Source of the DNA: Lineolata rhizophorae
Lineage: Eukaryota; Ascomycota; Dothideomycetes; Lineolatales; Lineolataceae
NCBI GenBank assembly: GCA_010093515.1
Contig: MU001672.1
Location: 191,266-255,265 of the forward strand
Direction: 5' to 3'
DNA length: 64,000 nucleotides
Below, one piece after another: positions 10,060 to 21,683 of the stretch. Below the pieces are notes generated by a model that was given only the letters and a program-made list of their open reading frames with translations, did not search any database and had not been told where the DNA came from. A program made the position numbers and the translations under genes. Every line of letters begins with the position of its first letter. Position 1 is the first letter of the stretch.

Positions 10060-13000
10060 CTACTCCTCGCCGACCCAGACCAAGACACCTCTTTTCCCAT
10101 CTCCAACAACGCCCTCCCCAGGCAGTGGCACTAGTTTCTTATTGAAATAGCGATCAGTGACCCTCAAAACAGGTGCCATCCACTTATCGGCATCCCCCTC
10201 AGCATCCGTCTCGCCCTCACCCTCGTTCCTCCCCTCCTTCGAACTTGGCCTTGACGAAGACGGCAGCAACGGCAAGAGACGATACGACACGTTCTGGCGA
10301 GAGTACGGAAGCAGGTGCACGGCGCAAAGCTTGGGGCCCGAGAAGGCGAAATTTTCCGCCGCGTCCATAGCGAGATCGAAGGTCAAGAAGTGCGTCGTGG
10401 GGTTTTCGAGTGTGTATGTCAAGAGGAAGATAGGCGGTGCCGTCACGGCTACGGCATCGTGCTCTTCGTCTGGCTCTTCTTCGCCATCATGGACTGCCAC
10501 GGTGAAAGCCGCAGCACCCCTCACACAGCTCGCAATCACCCTCGGCTCCGCAGCAGCAGCCATTAATCGTGGGATGGGCAAAATCGCCTCTACTTGATCC
10601 CCCACGGCTTCCTCTCCCTCGGTTCCCTCGCTGCCATTTACTCTCCTCCATTTCACCCTTACCTCAGCCTCCACCACTATCGGCCTCCTATCTTCGATAT
10701 CCCTCTTCGCTACACAGACTCCAAAACCTCTGCCCGTCATTTCTTTCGGCTTCACTATCACGCCCTCCTGTTTCTCAACGGGCACCCCACCAGGCCCTTC
10801 CATGCGCGCTGTCACTTTCGGCGCCGACGACCCACCTGACACGCTAAGCACATGCACATGCGCTTCCTCCAGTCTCAGCGGTTCCGTCGCGAAGCTCACA
10901 ATGCGCGCCAAGAGGTTCCATTTATGTATCAGACCCTCGACCGGTTGCTGTTGCATCCCTTCGTTCGTCCCATCGACGCCGCTGTTGGTGACGGCGAAGT
11001 AACTGGGCCATGGGTCCGGGTGAAGGCGAGGGCTCCATTCGTAGTCGGCTTCGAAGGGCGAGACGAAGGCCAAACCGATACTAAGCGTTTTCGATATCGG
11101 TGTCGATTGGTCCGATAAGAGGTGGTAGAGCGCCTTGAGCTCGAGTACGACGTTATCAGCAGGTGAAACGGGCGCCATGAGCGCAAGCGTAGCCGTTGTG
11201 GAAGCTCCGGGCGCAAGCGGGCAAGGGAGTGGATGCCCAGGAAGATCTGAACTGGGCCGTGAGGACGACTGCTCGTCCGAGCTGGATGGAGATGACGGTC
11301 GTGATGATGACGAAGGCACTGCGTCTGATACCCATTTCCATCGCACGCCTTCCTTTAGGCCACTCAGAACACGGACCTCCACAGCGCCCTCCACATCCTC
11401 GTCTTCCCTATTCTCAATCGTAACGCCTAGCTCTACGCGTTCCGCCGTATAATAGACCTGCCTTAACCCATTGACCACGATTTCTACTTTTGGTGGCTTG
11501 GGCAGCACTCGAAGGGCCACGCTATCCGCTACGCGCGATAGGAGCCTCTTGTTTCGGAGCGGCGCCGCAGCACCTTTGCCGGTGTGTTGCTGTTGTAGCC
11601 ACCACACATTACTAGTCCAAGGTGCAATAAGTGACGGTGGCCGTTGGTAGTCTCGTGCGGCGGTGAGCTTGAACCGTGGGTTATTTACCACCGCAATCGA
11701 TTTGCGTAGTACCACGTCTCCAGCCTCGCGGAGTATTAGCGGGAAAGCGAAAACGAGCGCTTGGCCCGCATGCACTGTCAGCGACGCAGTGCCAGCATAA
11801 GTCGGCTTGTCCGTCGGAGAAGGACGCATCTCGGTGAGCGAGATGTTCTCGATTCGAGATGATTCGCTTTCATCCGAGCCTTGATCCGCCAAATGGCTAA
11901 GCTCAATCGCTGTCAACGGCCCGCTGCCGCCGAACTCCACCCTGACCGATTCAAACGTCACCGGAGATGACCCGGGCAATGCGTCCGACTTCAGCATTAG
12001 CTGCGTCTTCACCGGCTCTCCCACATGATCTTCCGGATTCAGGAAAACGCACGACACATCCAAGAACGAGACAACCTTCTCCGCCTCGACTTTGATCCCC
12101 ACCTTCCCCTTATCTCCCTCTCCTTCCTCCGCAACCAGCCCCTCCAGACACCCCATTAGATCCCCCAATCCACCTCCGCCCAGTCTCCTGCTCATAAGCT
12201 CCCACTCCGCGCACACCACCCACTTCGGCTCCGCCGCCCCTACAGCCGCATCTCTCAGCGCGCCCGCCACCCTCGCCACAAGCGGCCACCAGCCTTCCGT
12301 CCGCCAACTCAAGCTCTGCCACAGTGGCGCGAGCGAGTCGAGCGCCGCGCGCCAGCGCCCGGCCTCGAGCAACTGGGTGCCCAGATCCAGCGACAGGCGC
12401 TCGACGAAGCGGTGCTGGGAGCGCAGCGCGAACTGCGAGATGGCCGCGTTGAGCGCCGCGACGATCTCCTCGGCATGGTCGACGCCGCGAACGGGCGCGT
12501 CGCCAGTGTACTCCGGCGGTAGCGGCGCCTCGATGTGCGGCGGCGCACAGAGGTACGTGTCGTAGGTTGCGCTGCGGTGGGCGACAGCGTGCGCCGACGA
12601 CTGCTCCGGTGGCATGCGGTCTTCCTCTGGGATCTCGCGGGCAAGCGCGCGGCGGGCGATGGTGTGCTGGGCCGAGAGGCGGAGCCAGTAACCTGGGTGG
12701 TGGAGGAGGTGCCAGGGCGCGATACGGTTGCCGCTAGGTGTGAGTGGCTTTTCGGGCGGTGGAACAAAGAGTAACATGTCGCCCTTTGGTTGTTGCGGTG
12801 GCGGACTTCTAGCACTACTACTCGGCTCGGACAACACTTGGAACGCTGGTAGGTCTGCCCGTTGGATCAGCTCCGCCATCACGCGCGTCCATCGCGCTTG
12901 CCACGCCTCCCACCCGTAGGTGTTGGCACCTCTGCCCCGCCGATCCAACAGAGCGCGTACACGTTCACGGTAACTTGTCCACGCCTGCACTGCTGGGGCC

Positions 13001-14195
13001 GTGTGTCCACTCCACAAGAAGCACCTCACGATTCTGATCGCCGCAGAATCGGCTAACAACCGTAGCTCGTCCCATCTCGTGCTCCAGCTTGGCGTCGTCT
13101 CAAAGACGCCTGCATCGGCGCCCAAAAGATTGTCAAGAGCAAAGCCGTAGTGTCTCCCTGCGACGTCCATCTCCTGGCGGAATTCGGCGAAGATGCCGAG
13201 CTTGACGTCATAGCGGACGACCCAACCGTGATGTGGAAGGGTTTGAGAAGTACCTTTCGTTGGTGGGAGAGTAGGTGGCGGAATGTTTGAGCGTGTCTTT
13301 TTACGGCGCGCATGCTTGGTGAGATCACGATAGTAATCGATGCAAATAGGATGGAGGGCGGTCAGAACGGATGATACGAACGACGAGAGTTCTACACGGG
13401 AAGTGTTCGGAGGGAGGAAGAACAGCGAATTCTTTGGGTCGAGGCCCGTAGTGCGGCGGATGAGGCCAAGACGTTCTTCAATATCAGGGGCTTGTAAGAT
13501 GGTCTTGTCGCTGAGGAGCACCACCGCAAGGCGCGTTTTATAATCAGAACGCGCAAGCGCAGCTTTCATGCTATTGATTTCGGACTTGAGTTGGTTGTCG
13601 TGCAGGCTATTGCGGGACGGGTCGGACGTAAAGGAGAAGAAGGCGACAAAGACGGCGGGAACGTTATGTTGGTGCTTTGCTACCCAGAGCGGGGTCATCA
13701 CCCCGTCCGGGTATATAGGCGAACCAGGAGAGAGTGGTGATATCGGCGAATGTAACACCCATGTCTGCGGAGCATGGTGCTGCGCTATTGGCGATGGCGG
13801 AGACACTTGCGGTGGGCTAGCCTTCCTTGCGGGCAAAGTGAAGCTCTAAGGTCCTTCTCCATAAGCAAAACGTGTACATATTCCCCGAAATACTAGAAAC
13901 GATCCGCCTAACCTACCCTCCCGACGACCCTCACGCTATAACCCACAATCCCGCCTCTTTCTCGTGCAACCCTGCTATTCCAAGGTGCTTTGGTCGCATC
14001 GGCGGCGAGGAAGTCGTGTAGCAAAGCCTCGGCCCGCTCGCCTGTGACGGGGGGAAGCGCGGAACCGACGGTGATGCCATTCTCAGGGAGGCCTCGGTTT
14101 AGAAGTTCATTTGTCATTGATTCACCGGAACCAAGTCCGGAGAGGACGATCAAAGGGAGGTTGTGGACGACGTAATCTGGCGGATAGGCGTCCAT
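10060..14195 (-). CDS. trappc11: TRAPP complex subunit 11-like protein (Foie-gras / Gryzun)
   Basis: Two exons: 13917-14195 (93 codons) and 10060-13845, separated by a 71-bp GT-AG intron (13846-13916, phase 0). Together they encode about 1354 residues. The start at 14195 gives MDAYPPDYVVHNLPLIVLSG, the typical fungal TRAPPC11 N-terminus; the splice joins VRVVGR to SFTLPARKA. The region around residues 300-620 corresponds to the Foie-gras domain (YGFALDNLLG; AEEIVAALNAAISQF; FVERLSLDLGTQLLEAGRW). The C-terminal third has the beta-rich Gryzun region (FLTYTLENPTTHFLTFDL). The family works in the TRAPP tethering complex at the ER-Golgi/Golgi, in anterograde traffic. A Ser-rich insert lies around residues 950-990. 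The gene is divergent from rxt2 and looks intact. Identification rests on motif recall, not on a search. Confidence 0.85.
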
Positions 14196-15171
14196 GTTGT
14201 TGCGCAATGGCGCGAATATCGACCACGCCGGTTTGCTCAAACTCGCAAGAGAAGAGGCCTCCTGCTACCTACAGCTAACCCAAGGCATGTACGGTACTGC
14301 GGAGTTTAGCGGGATCAAAGGGAAAATGGCGATTGGCAAGGCAAATATTAAATGTGAGTTCGGGTCCATAGGCTGGTTTCCTGGTGGTGAGCTGGGAGCT
14401 CCGGGTCACACGTGGGGCGGATCCACGGTGCTTCTGGCGCGCGGTTTTGATTGGCTGGCCGCGCAGGCCGTGCCAAGAATCTTGAGGTCGGAACTAACGA
14501 GGCTGTGGAGATCCCAGTTTTGAACGGCTCAATGACACGAGAAGTAATCCTAGTGAAAACTACGAAATATGGAACTACGGGCCAAAATTGTACGTGTACG
14601 AGATTGAGCTTTCGAAAATGTCTCCTAAAAAAAGGGTAGCTTGCACCTCGGTCGTAAAAGAATGAGCATGGATACCAAAATTCTTTGGTGAGGCTCTACA
14701 CGCAGATTTTGAATCAAGTTTCAGGTTCGTGATCAAGCGTCTGGCTGTAGAGCTATTTACGAATGCTCCACATGAGATGCTGCATACTACGTAGGCCGAA
14801 GCATCGTGGGCTACGATGTCGGAAAATTACATTGATCCGGCCTGGAGAGCTAACAACTGGGGCCGGAGCGGGACTAGCAACTGCTGACCGCCCGGCATGC
14901 TACCGAATTAGCGGGCGGTGCCACAGTGCGTGCCAGCCTAGCCCTGACCCGCGCGTTCTCCTCCAACTCCTGCGCGCGGTTTCTTTCAGTCACTAGCAGA
15001 CCAGCTGCGCCCAATATACCCTTCGGCTTTGCAAGCTCCAGACGCAGCTTCTACGCCTAACCGAAATAGCACTGTGTGGTGCCCTGCTTCACCTCAGCTC
15101 CCTCCCGCGCACCTGATCCACGTTCCCGTACCTTCGCGCGTGCGTGTCGGCCGTGGCTAGCAATTGTCACC
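14196..15171. promoter_or_regulatory. Divergent intergenic region between TRAPPC11 and Rxt2
   Basis: The two start codons face away from each other 976 bp apart, so this segment must hold both promoters. I see no clear TATA box. Short readings on either strand have no recognisable product. Pyrimidine-rich sequence occurs just before the Rxt2 start. Confidence 0.55.
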
Positions 15172-17132
15172 ATGGCAGCGCAACAAATACTGTTCGCCGA
15201 GACCATTATGGCTATGAAGAAGGCCATGCGTCGCAACACCGATGGTATGTAGCGGCTACCGTGAATTTCTCACGCGGGTCTTTTACTGTGCGCAATACGA
15301 CTGACAATTTCACGCCCAGCTTCCGACTCTGATGAATCGATCGACCGTCCAACCAACCGCGGCAACAAACTCAAGCGCAAGGCCAAATATGTTCAAGAAG
15401 GGCGACTGGACAGCATGAATGGGCCGCCTGCGTTCAAAAAGGTGCGGGCGCTGACAATTAGTTCACTCAGCGTGGCACTACCTGTCTCTGAAGGGCATAG
15501 GTGGTTGCCACCTCTGTCGTAAATTGCGGAGCTAACCAAGGGGCGCGTGCATAGAGAATCGACTATAATGGATATAACCGATATATTGTTGGCGTCAATC
15601 CGCCGCGATTTGATGAGGATGGAGATGTAGTTGACGACGACGACGACGACATGAATGAAGATGCGGGCTCATTCGTGGAAGAAAATCCGTACGCGGAGAT
15701 CAAACTTGAACGTGCGTGCGATTCCGTTCGCGTTCCCCTCGTCTACAACATTCACTCCTTTTAATTCTTTTATTTATTTATTGCTCTCCAGTTCCTCAGA
15801 TTTCCCTAGTCATTCAGGACTCGACACGCTTACGCTGCTGTTATGTCAACAGGTCTCCTCGCTCCGCTTAACCACCCTTCAGAACTCTCCACCCATCCGA
15901 CCATGTCTGTCCCATACTACTCCTCCGCACTACCCGACCTAATTCGCCAGGCAAATATGAATGTTCGGAAGGGAAAGGAGATGCTCTACGATGCCAAGCG
16001 ACTCTTTATGCAGTTCAATGGCGACCCGGTCTGGGTACCGTGTGGCGAAATGCAGACGGAATACGATGATGCCATCCTACACGGCCCTCCGACACCAAGT
16101 GACATGAAAGATGAGGATACTACCTTTTCAGCTCAATTTGCGTGGGATGGGTCAGACCCAGATGGGACACAAGCGATTCAGGAAGGGCCCGGTACCGCCG
16201 CAGGAAATAAAGATGGTGAACCAAAAACGCAACTAAGGACCCAAGGCCACGCTCCGCAATCGGCCGACGCTCCCAACGGCAACACCGTCAACCGCCCCGC
16301 CGCGACGTCGGCCGGGGGGGTCACCGACTCGGACACCGCAATCGTCAACGCGCAACAAAACGGCACCGACGCTTCGGAGGGTACTGGTCCGCATAGAATG
16401 ACAACGCGTTTGCGCAGCAGCGCGCAAAACAGCCGTGCCGGCAGCACCAACGGCCGCAACGGCAACAACGTGAACCATACCGGCGGTGGCGCGGACGCCG
16501 GTGCCGGTGCCGGATCCACATCGCCCACTTTGACAACAGCCTCGTCGACCGCGGAGCCCGCCATTCATCCTTTCTACCTCGCGCCGCCGCACCCGTTCGA
16601 CCCGACACCCACCTTCAACGCTGGCGCCGCCATGGCTGCTGCCACGTCAAACCCGGGCGCCACCGCGGCCATGGGCGGCGGCCCCGCACTCGATCCGGCA
16701 GTGGCAGCCGTAACCGCCACGGGCGTCGTTGCAGGCCCAGTATCGGGTCGAAGCGGTCCGACGCCGTTCAACCTCCCGCCGGCCGAGGCAGAGGAGACGC
16801 GGCGGATGCTGCTGTTGTACGTGCAAAAGATGGGCGAAGCGGTGCGGGGCGCGGAAGCAATGCTCGATCTGCTGCTGAAGGCAGATCGCATGCGGAACGA
16901 GGTGCTGCGAATGTGTCGCGCCGAGGAGCACGTGGGTGAGTGCTCGGACGGCGAGGATTGGGTTGATCCCGAGGAGTGGGGGTTGGAGGAGGGGAAGGTG
17001 CAGGGGGGACTGGTTAAGGGGAGGGAGGAGGAGGAGGATGGGACGGGTGGAGGGGGCGGCGATGGCGGTGGGAGGGGTGAAAGGAGTGGGAAGGGGAGGA
17101 CGAGAGGAAGAGGGAGGGGCGGTGGTGATTGA
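15172..17132 (+). CDS. rxt2: Rxt2-like subunit of the Rpd3L histone deacetylase complex
   Basis: Four exons: 15172-15244, 15320-15441, 15555-15711 and 15853-17132, giving 543 residues. All introns are GT-AG and phases agree (1, 0, 1). Exon 1 reads MAAQQILFAETIMAMKKAMR; the next exons give SDSDESIDRPTNRGNKLKRK, RIDYNGYNRYIVGVNPPRF, EENPYAEIKLE and LLAPLNHPSELSTHP. This is the Rxt2 N-terminal domain. In yeast Rxt2 is a nuclear subunit of the large Rpd3 deacetylase complex, which represses promoters. Residues after about 190 are low complexity: Ala/Gly/Thr-rich, then a predicted helix (EAEETRRMLLLYVQKMGEA), an acidic patch and a Gly/Arg-rich tail (RGRGRGGGD). The intron at 15712 uses GTGCGT; a second GT lies 4 nt further on but would break the frame. 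Its promoter is shared with TRAPPC11. Confidence 0.85.
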
Positions 17133-17845
17133 GTTGGTACCTATGCAGCGAGTGGACATGTATAACTAGTGCTGCTGTTTTCGGGGCTCGGAGTCGATGT
17201 GCTGATAAGGCGAGGTGCTTTATGTGGTGTTTTCCCTGCTTTGGAATTTTATGCTGTTTGATACCATGTCCTTTTCCCATCTTCCAACTTTGTAATGGGT
17301 TTCAGTGAGTGGAGATATCCACAGGAATACCAGCAATGCTCGAAAGTAGGAATTAGACCGTAAGAAAGGTGCCGCGTCTAGTTTTGGTCCAACGATCAAG
17401 GTGGGGCCATGATAGACGCACGTGATCTTGGTGAGGGCGGATAAATTTTATTTCCCGAAGCGGATATCCAAGGGCTTACCATGTTGTTTATCCAATCGGA
17501 AGGCGTGAATTTGCCGCTTGAAGTCGGCCCGCTCGACGTATCGCGAACCTCACCTTCCTTCCGCCTTGCTTCACCTCACTTCATGGGCCTGCTGCGTATA
17601 GCATTGTGAACCCCTTTCCTCATGCAAACGGCGTAAACTTTTTCTATTTAGACACCCACGATGCGACGATGAAACGCATATGTCCTATTTTGATCCTTTT
17701 AGATAATTTCGATCCTGCAAGTCGCGACTGCGCTTAAACGCGCTATTTTGCAGTTTCCTTGCGTGCCGCACGAGCTTCGATACGCGCGTCCAGGTCAGCA
17801 ATTGCTGCTGCAAGCGCTGCACTCGCACTAGAAAGCGGATCGGCC
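17133..17845. other. Intergenic region between Rxt2 and the G-patch gene
   Basis: This segment should contain the Rxt2 terminator and the promoter of the downstream gene in the same orientation. No gene-like reading stands out. The frame of the G-patch gene is open upstream to 17759, but no ATG lies in that extension, which supports the start at 17846. Confidence 0.5.
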
Positions 17846-19510
17846 ATGTCATACAAGCGCAACCGTTCCGCCTTCGAATCCGACATCCCACCCCCCCCGC
17901 CATCGTACGCTATCTTCGGTACGCCCCTCTCCGGCGGCGAAAATGCTCGTGACGACGGCACCTTTGTCCCCGTGTGGAAGCAGACAGTCACCGACGAGCG
18001 TGGGCGCAAACGGTTGCACGGCGCTTTCACAGGCGGCTTTTCGGCCGGCTACTTCAACACGGTGGGTAGCAAGGAGGGCTGGACGCCGAGCACCTTCGTA
18101 AGCTCGCGGACGAACAGATGGAAAGGTGGCGCCGACAAAGATGGAGAACATAAGTCGAAAGGGCAGAGAGTGGAAGATTTCATGGACGAGGAGGATTTGG
18201 CCGAGAGGGAGGAGGAAAGGAGAGTGAGAACGAATGAAGGGTTTGGTGGGCTGGGAGGCACGGCGGAAGAGGTGGGCGCGAGAGGTGGAGATAGGCTGAT
18301 GGATTTAATCAGGCCGGGCGGAGAGACTATGGGAGTGAAATTGCTGCAGCGGATGGGATGGAGAGTTGGGCAGGGAGTAGGGAGGAGAGTGAGGAGGAAG
18401 GCTAGAGGGGATGAGGAAGCCGGAACGGAGACGCATTGGTTTGCGCCCGAAGATTCTAAGATGGTGTCATTTGCGAAGAAGAATGATACTATGGGTCTAG
18501 GGTACGATGCGGACAAGGAAGGCGGGCCTCTAAAGAAGCCCGATCGAAACGGAGGAAATGGCTCAGATGCCGAAGAGAACGAAGACGGGGAAGAGGAACC
18601 GTCGGCCTTTAGACCGGTGTTCAAGTCATCCAAGGGGACTGCCAATAAGACCCCAGCGCGGAAGTCGGGTTTCGGAGTCGGCATCTTGAACGACACAGGC
18701 TCGGACGATGAGGACCCTTACGAAATAGGGCCAAAGATCTCTTACAACCGCACGATTGGTGGCTCCGACAAGAAGAAAAACAAGACAAAGCCGAACGCCA
18801 AAACCTGCATCTCTCCTTCCACCACTAGTGGACTCCGCAAGCCTTCCTCCATCGGCGCCAACCCCCTTCTGCGATCCGGCTCCGTCTTCGTTTCGAGCAG
18901 AAAGACACCCAGCGGCACTGCATTCACCCCTGCACCCTCCAACGCCGGCTTCCACAAGTGCCACGACGGCTGCCTCCCACTCGACGGTTTCGTCCTCTCC
19001 GTCTCTATCAACCCATCTGATGCACTCAACTCCAAGACTTACGCTCCGCCCAGGATCCCCGAGGGCTGGAAGAGCGCTAAATCGACATCGGCCTCTCTAG
19101 CCGCCGCAGCCGCACAACAACAGCAGCAATACCTCTCTGCTGCCGACGCGGCCCGCGCCTCAGAACTTAACCCCTCGGCTCGCGGCGCGATGATCGGGGA
19201 AGCTCCGCTTAAAGGCCCGTCCGTTTTTGAGCTGCTCTCGCCGGAGGCGCGGGCGCGACTGGATGCCGCAACGGCGGGGCTGGCTAGCAGGTTTACGAAG
19301 GCGAAGGCGCCAGTGGGTCCGGACGGACAGGCGGGAACGGAACCGGTCGTACAGGACAAACCGGCGGACCCGGCGGTCGAGGCGGCGAAGATGGGTATGT
19401 TTGGCGAGTTGACTAGGAGTAAGGTGGCGTGGAAACCGGCAAGGCTGGTCTGCAAGAGGTTTGGGGTTAGTGTGCCAGATGTCGCTGAGGAAGGAGAACA
19501 GGCTTTTTAA
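17846..19510 (+). CDS. GPATCH1-like G-patch domain protein (DUF1604 N-terminus)
   Basis: A single exon of 554 codons. The N-terminus (FESDIPPPPPSYAIFGTPL, then GTFVPVWKQTVTDERGRKR and HGAFTGGFSAGYFNTVGS) is the DUF1604 region found in GPATCH1 homologues. The G-patch follows at residues about 160-185 (GVKLLQRMGWRVGQGVGRR). Next come MVSFAKKNDTMGLGYD and DEDPYEIGPKISYNRTIGG, also family blocks, and near the end LTRSKVAWKPARLVCKRFGV. The family is nuclear and tied to spliceosomes and mRNA processing; G-patches typically bind and stimulate DEAH helicases. The protein stops soon after the last block and is somewhat shorter than many relatives, so a missed 3' exon is possible. The stretch KTKPNAKT...SSRKTP is Ser/Thr-rich and probably disordered. 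It is probably independent of Rxt2 despite the shared strand. Confidence 0.85.
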   Translation: MSYKRNRSAFESDIPPPPPSYAIFGTPLSGGENARDDGTFVPVWKQTVTDERGRKRLHGAFTGGFSAGYFNTVGSKEGWTPSTFVSSRTNRWKGGADKDGEHKSKGQRVEDFMDEEDLAEREEERRVRTNEGFGGLGGTAEEVGARGGDRLMDLIRPGGETMGVKLLQRMGWRVGQGVGRRVRRKARGDEEAGTETHWFAPEDSKMVSFAKKNDTMGLGYDADKEGGPLKKPDRNGGNGSDAEENEDGEEEPSAFRPVFKSSKGTANKTPARKSGFGVGILNDTGSDDEDPYEIGPKISYNRTIGGSDKKKNKTKPNAKTCISPSTTSGLRKPSSIGANPLLRSGSVFVSSRKTPSGTAFTPAPSNAGFHKCHDGCLPLDGFVLSVSINPSDALNSKTYAPPRIPEGWKSAKSTSASLAAAAAQQQQQYLSAADAARASELNPSARGAMIGEAPLKGPSVFELLSPEARARLDAATAGLASRFTKAKAPVGPDGQAGTEPVVQDKPADPAVEAAKMGMFGELTRSKVAWKPARLVCKRFGVSVPDVAEEGEQAF

Positions 19511-20559
19511 CCGTGGACATGATGAGGTGGGGTGTAAGTTATCTTGTGCGAGGGGCACTAAGGTGTTCTCACCGTGTATATTACTTTACTTGGAAGTTAT
19601 TCTGGTATGAGAGCCATTAACTAAGTAGCTTAGGTTGATCTTTCCATTGAAGGAGGGTATCTGCAATGTTCTGGAAGGCCGATAGTACATTATAGGTACT
19701 TCAATATGAAGTTCGGAAGTTGATGTCGAGTCCTACACCACCATATTTCTAAGCACCGTCATAAAAGGGACGAAGTAGTAAACCTCGTACACATGTAAAC
19801 AGAAATACAACTGTACCCATCGAGCATATGATTAATGGCGCAGAACATCAAAATAATAGAAAAATATGAAGTGGAGGTTGAATATCTAGTCGCTGCATAT
19901 CAAACCTATACGACGTCAAGAACAGGTTTGTAGCTCCTCGGTAATATGATGCCAGCATAAGACATTACTACTGAAACCGGGCTCTTAGCGATCAAGGAGG
20001 GTCCCTTCAAGAGTCTAAATATACGAGTTGGCCGTGTACCCACGTGGTAAATCCTTTTCTATGGTAATTAGGGGAGACCGAATATCGTACTATATAAAAC
20101 TAAAGAATATCTAGCTAACATCCTTCCCTTTAGACCTCTCTTTAATTATTTTATAGTTCTACTTCTCTAGGGGTATTCCAAAGACCTGAACTATTTCCTT
20201 TCTAGAGCCCCTTTTAACAGAGTATTCGTCCGAGAAATAGTGTTAGAACTAGTATACCCTAGCCTGCAACTAGCCAACTTGGCCAAAAGACTGGCACAGT
20301 ATCACACTTCAGTGCAATGCTGCTTGCTAGGGACTATATATATGCTAACAACTATCTTCTCCTTCACAGGGAGCTTGCCCTCAAGTTCTAGCACTCTGGC
20401 CAGCTTGGGCCTCGAAAGTAAGTAGGTATTCAGGTGCCAAGCACCTTACCGCTAAGCGCGCACGTCCTTAGGGAGCACACAAGCCTAGGCGCGCAAGTCC
20501 CTAGCACTTGTCGCAAGTACGCTTAGGAATATACGAGCCGGATAGGCTAAGGCTAGTTT
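19511..20559. other. AT-rich intergenic stretch upstream of a transposon relic
   Basis: The sequence turns AT-rich right after the G-patch stop codon, with many TAG/TAA/TATA words. No gene is recognised. Between about 20440 and 20540 several copies of a short AAGCRC/GCGCRYGTCCYTAG-like word occur. The right part may belong to the decayed transposon that follows. Confidence 0.4.
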
Positions 20560-21219
20560 ATTCCCCCTTAAGCCAGTCAAGGTCCTTAGTAATATACCGA
20601 AGCCCCACGCTGAACTAACCGCTCCGAAAACCAACGAGGTAAAGGTAGGGTCTTGTACGCAAGATCAAGGACCGCAAACGCCCGGTGTCAGCAGAAGCTG
20701 TTGCGTCACTTCATAAATTAATCAAACAGGATGCTCATATGGTTGATAAGACTAGCAAATAGCGCCTACAGAAGCTTACTAATGCTACCCAACTGTCCTT
20801 TGCCTAACGTGCCCTCCTTCAGGAAGAAAATCGGTTCTTAGCCGAAACCAACAACGAAGCTAAAGTTCGCCGATCGACAAAGTCAGAGACACTAGAGAGG
20901 GCGAGGGTAGTAAGCTATGAGGACCTCGAGAATAGCACGAGCAGAACGTGCTGCGAAAGATGCGGCGAAAGACGCCAAGAAGGCTGAGAAAGAGGCTAAG
21001 AAGGCTGCGAAAGAGGCCAGAAAAGTCGCAAGTGCGACGCCAGATGCAGAGGAAGCCCCCGCGGGGAAGAAAAAAGGTGGTTGGAAGCGGAAGAGTGCTG
21101 CGTTAGGGACAGATGTGCCAGAGCCAAACGTCAAGGTGGCGCGGACGAGCAGAACACAGGCAGCAGAGGATGAAACTGCGCCTACACCATGGCGAGCTCC
21201 AGTGGCGCGGATGTGGTAG
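20560..21219 (+). mobile_element. Relic of a Fot1/pogo-type DNA transposon (3' end of the transposase)
   Basis: The C-terminal part of a Fot1-like (Tc1/mariner superfamily, pogo group) transposase can be followed through three frames. The first covers PLKPVKVLSNIPKPHAEL. The second begins AEAVASLHKLIKQDAHMVDK and runs to LLQEENRFLAETNNEAK, RRSTKSETLERARVVSYEDL, with two in-frame stops (at about 20759 and 20804) where Gln codons would be expected. The third, from 20917, carries the Ala/Lys/Glu-rich tail and ends WRAPVARMW at the TGA-like terminus, the typical Fot1 C-terminus. Both stops fit C-to-T changes of CAG/CAA, as repeat-induced point mutation would give. The DDE catalytic core and terminal inverted repeats were not found. 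The element is old, truncated and dead. Confidence 0.7.
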
Positions 21220-21683
21220 TTGGTGTAATTATAGTAGAGTCGATCTTCGCCACACTTTCGGCGCAAATAGTCATACAGGCAGGTAAATAGAGATAATTAA
21301 AGGCATGTCCCGTTGCGTTTGTCTATACTTGTAATAGTCGTTGCCGCCATCTCGTACCTGCCGCCGTTTTGGTGCTTCTTACCGTTCACCATCGTTGTGC
21401 CCACCCCTCTCATGCCTTGATATATCGCGCGATGAACATTGCCGTCATCGCTGTGTCCGCCTTCAATATGCTTTGTCACGTCTTAGCTGCCGGATGCTCG
21501 TATCTGCATCATTGTAGCCTTCATCGTTGTGGCCGTCGTCATTGTAGCTCGCCGTAAACGCCGTGAATGCCGTTTTAGTAGATGGCTGCGGTTATGCACG
21601 TTGTTCCCGTACTCCGTTATGACAACAAACTCAGAGCATGCTTCGCAGATGCGTCTTGCGTGGCATTGCAGGCGGCGTCACCC
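21220..21683. other. Short intergenic region right of the transposon relic
   Basis: The first part (to about 21300) could include the lost 3' terminal repeat of the transposon, but no matching inverted repeat was seen on the left. From about 21340 to 21560 the sequence is rich in GTTG/CATCGTTGTG-like words. No gene was recognised. Confidence 0.35.

Noticed and set aside
18049-18696. 215-codon - strand reading
   Set aside because: Antisense of the G-patch gene; Ser/Pro/Leu-rich shadow of a Gly/Glu/Lys-rich coding strand.
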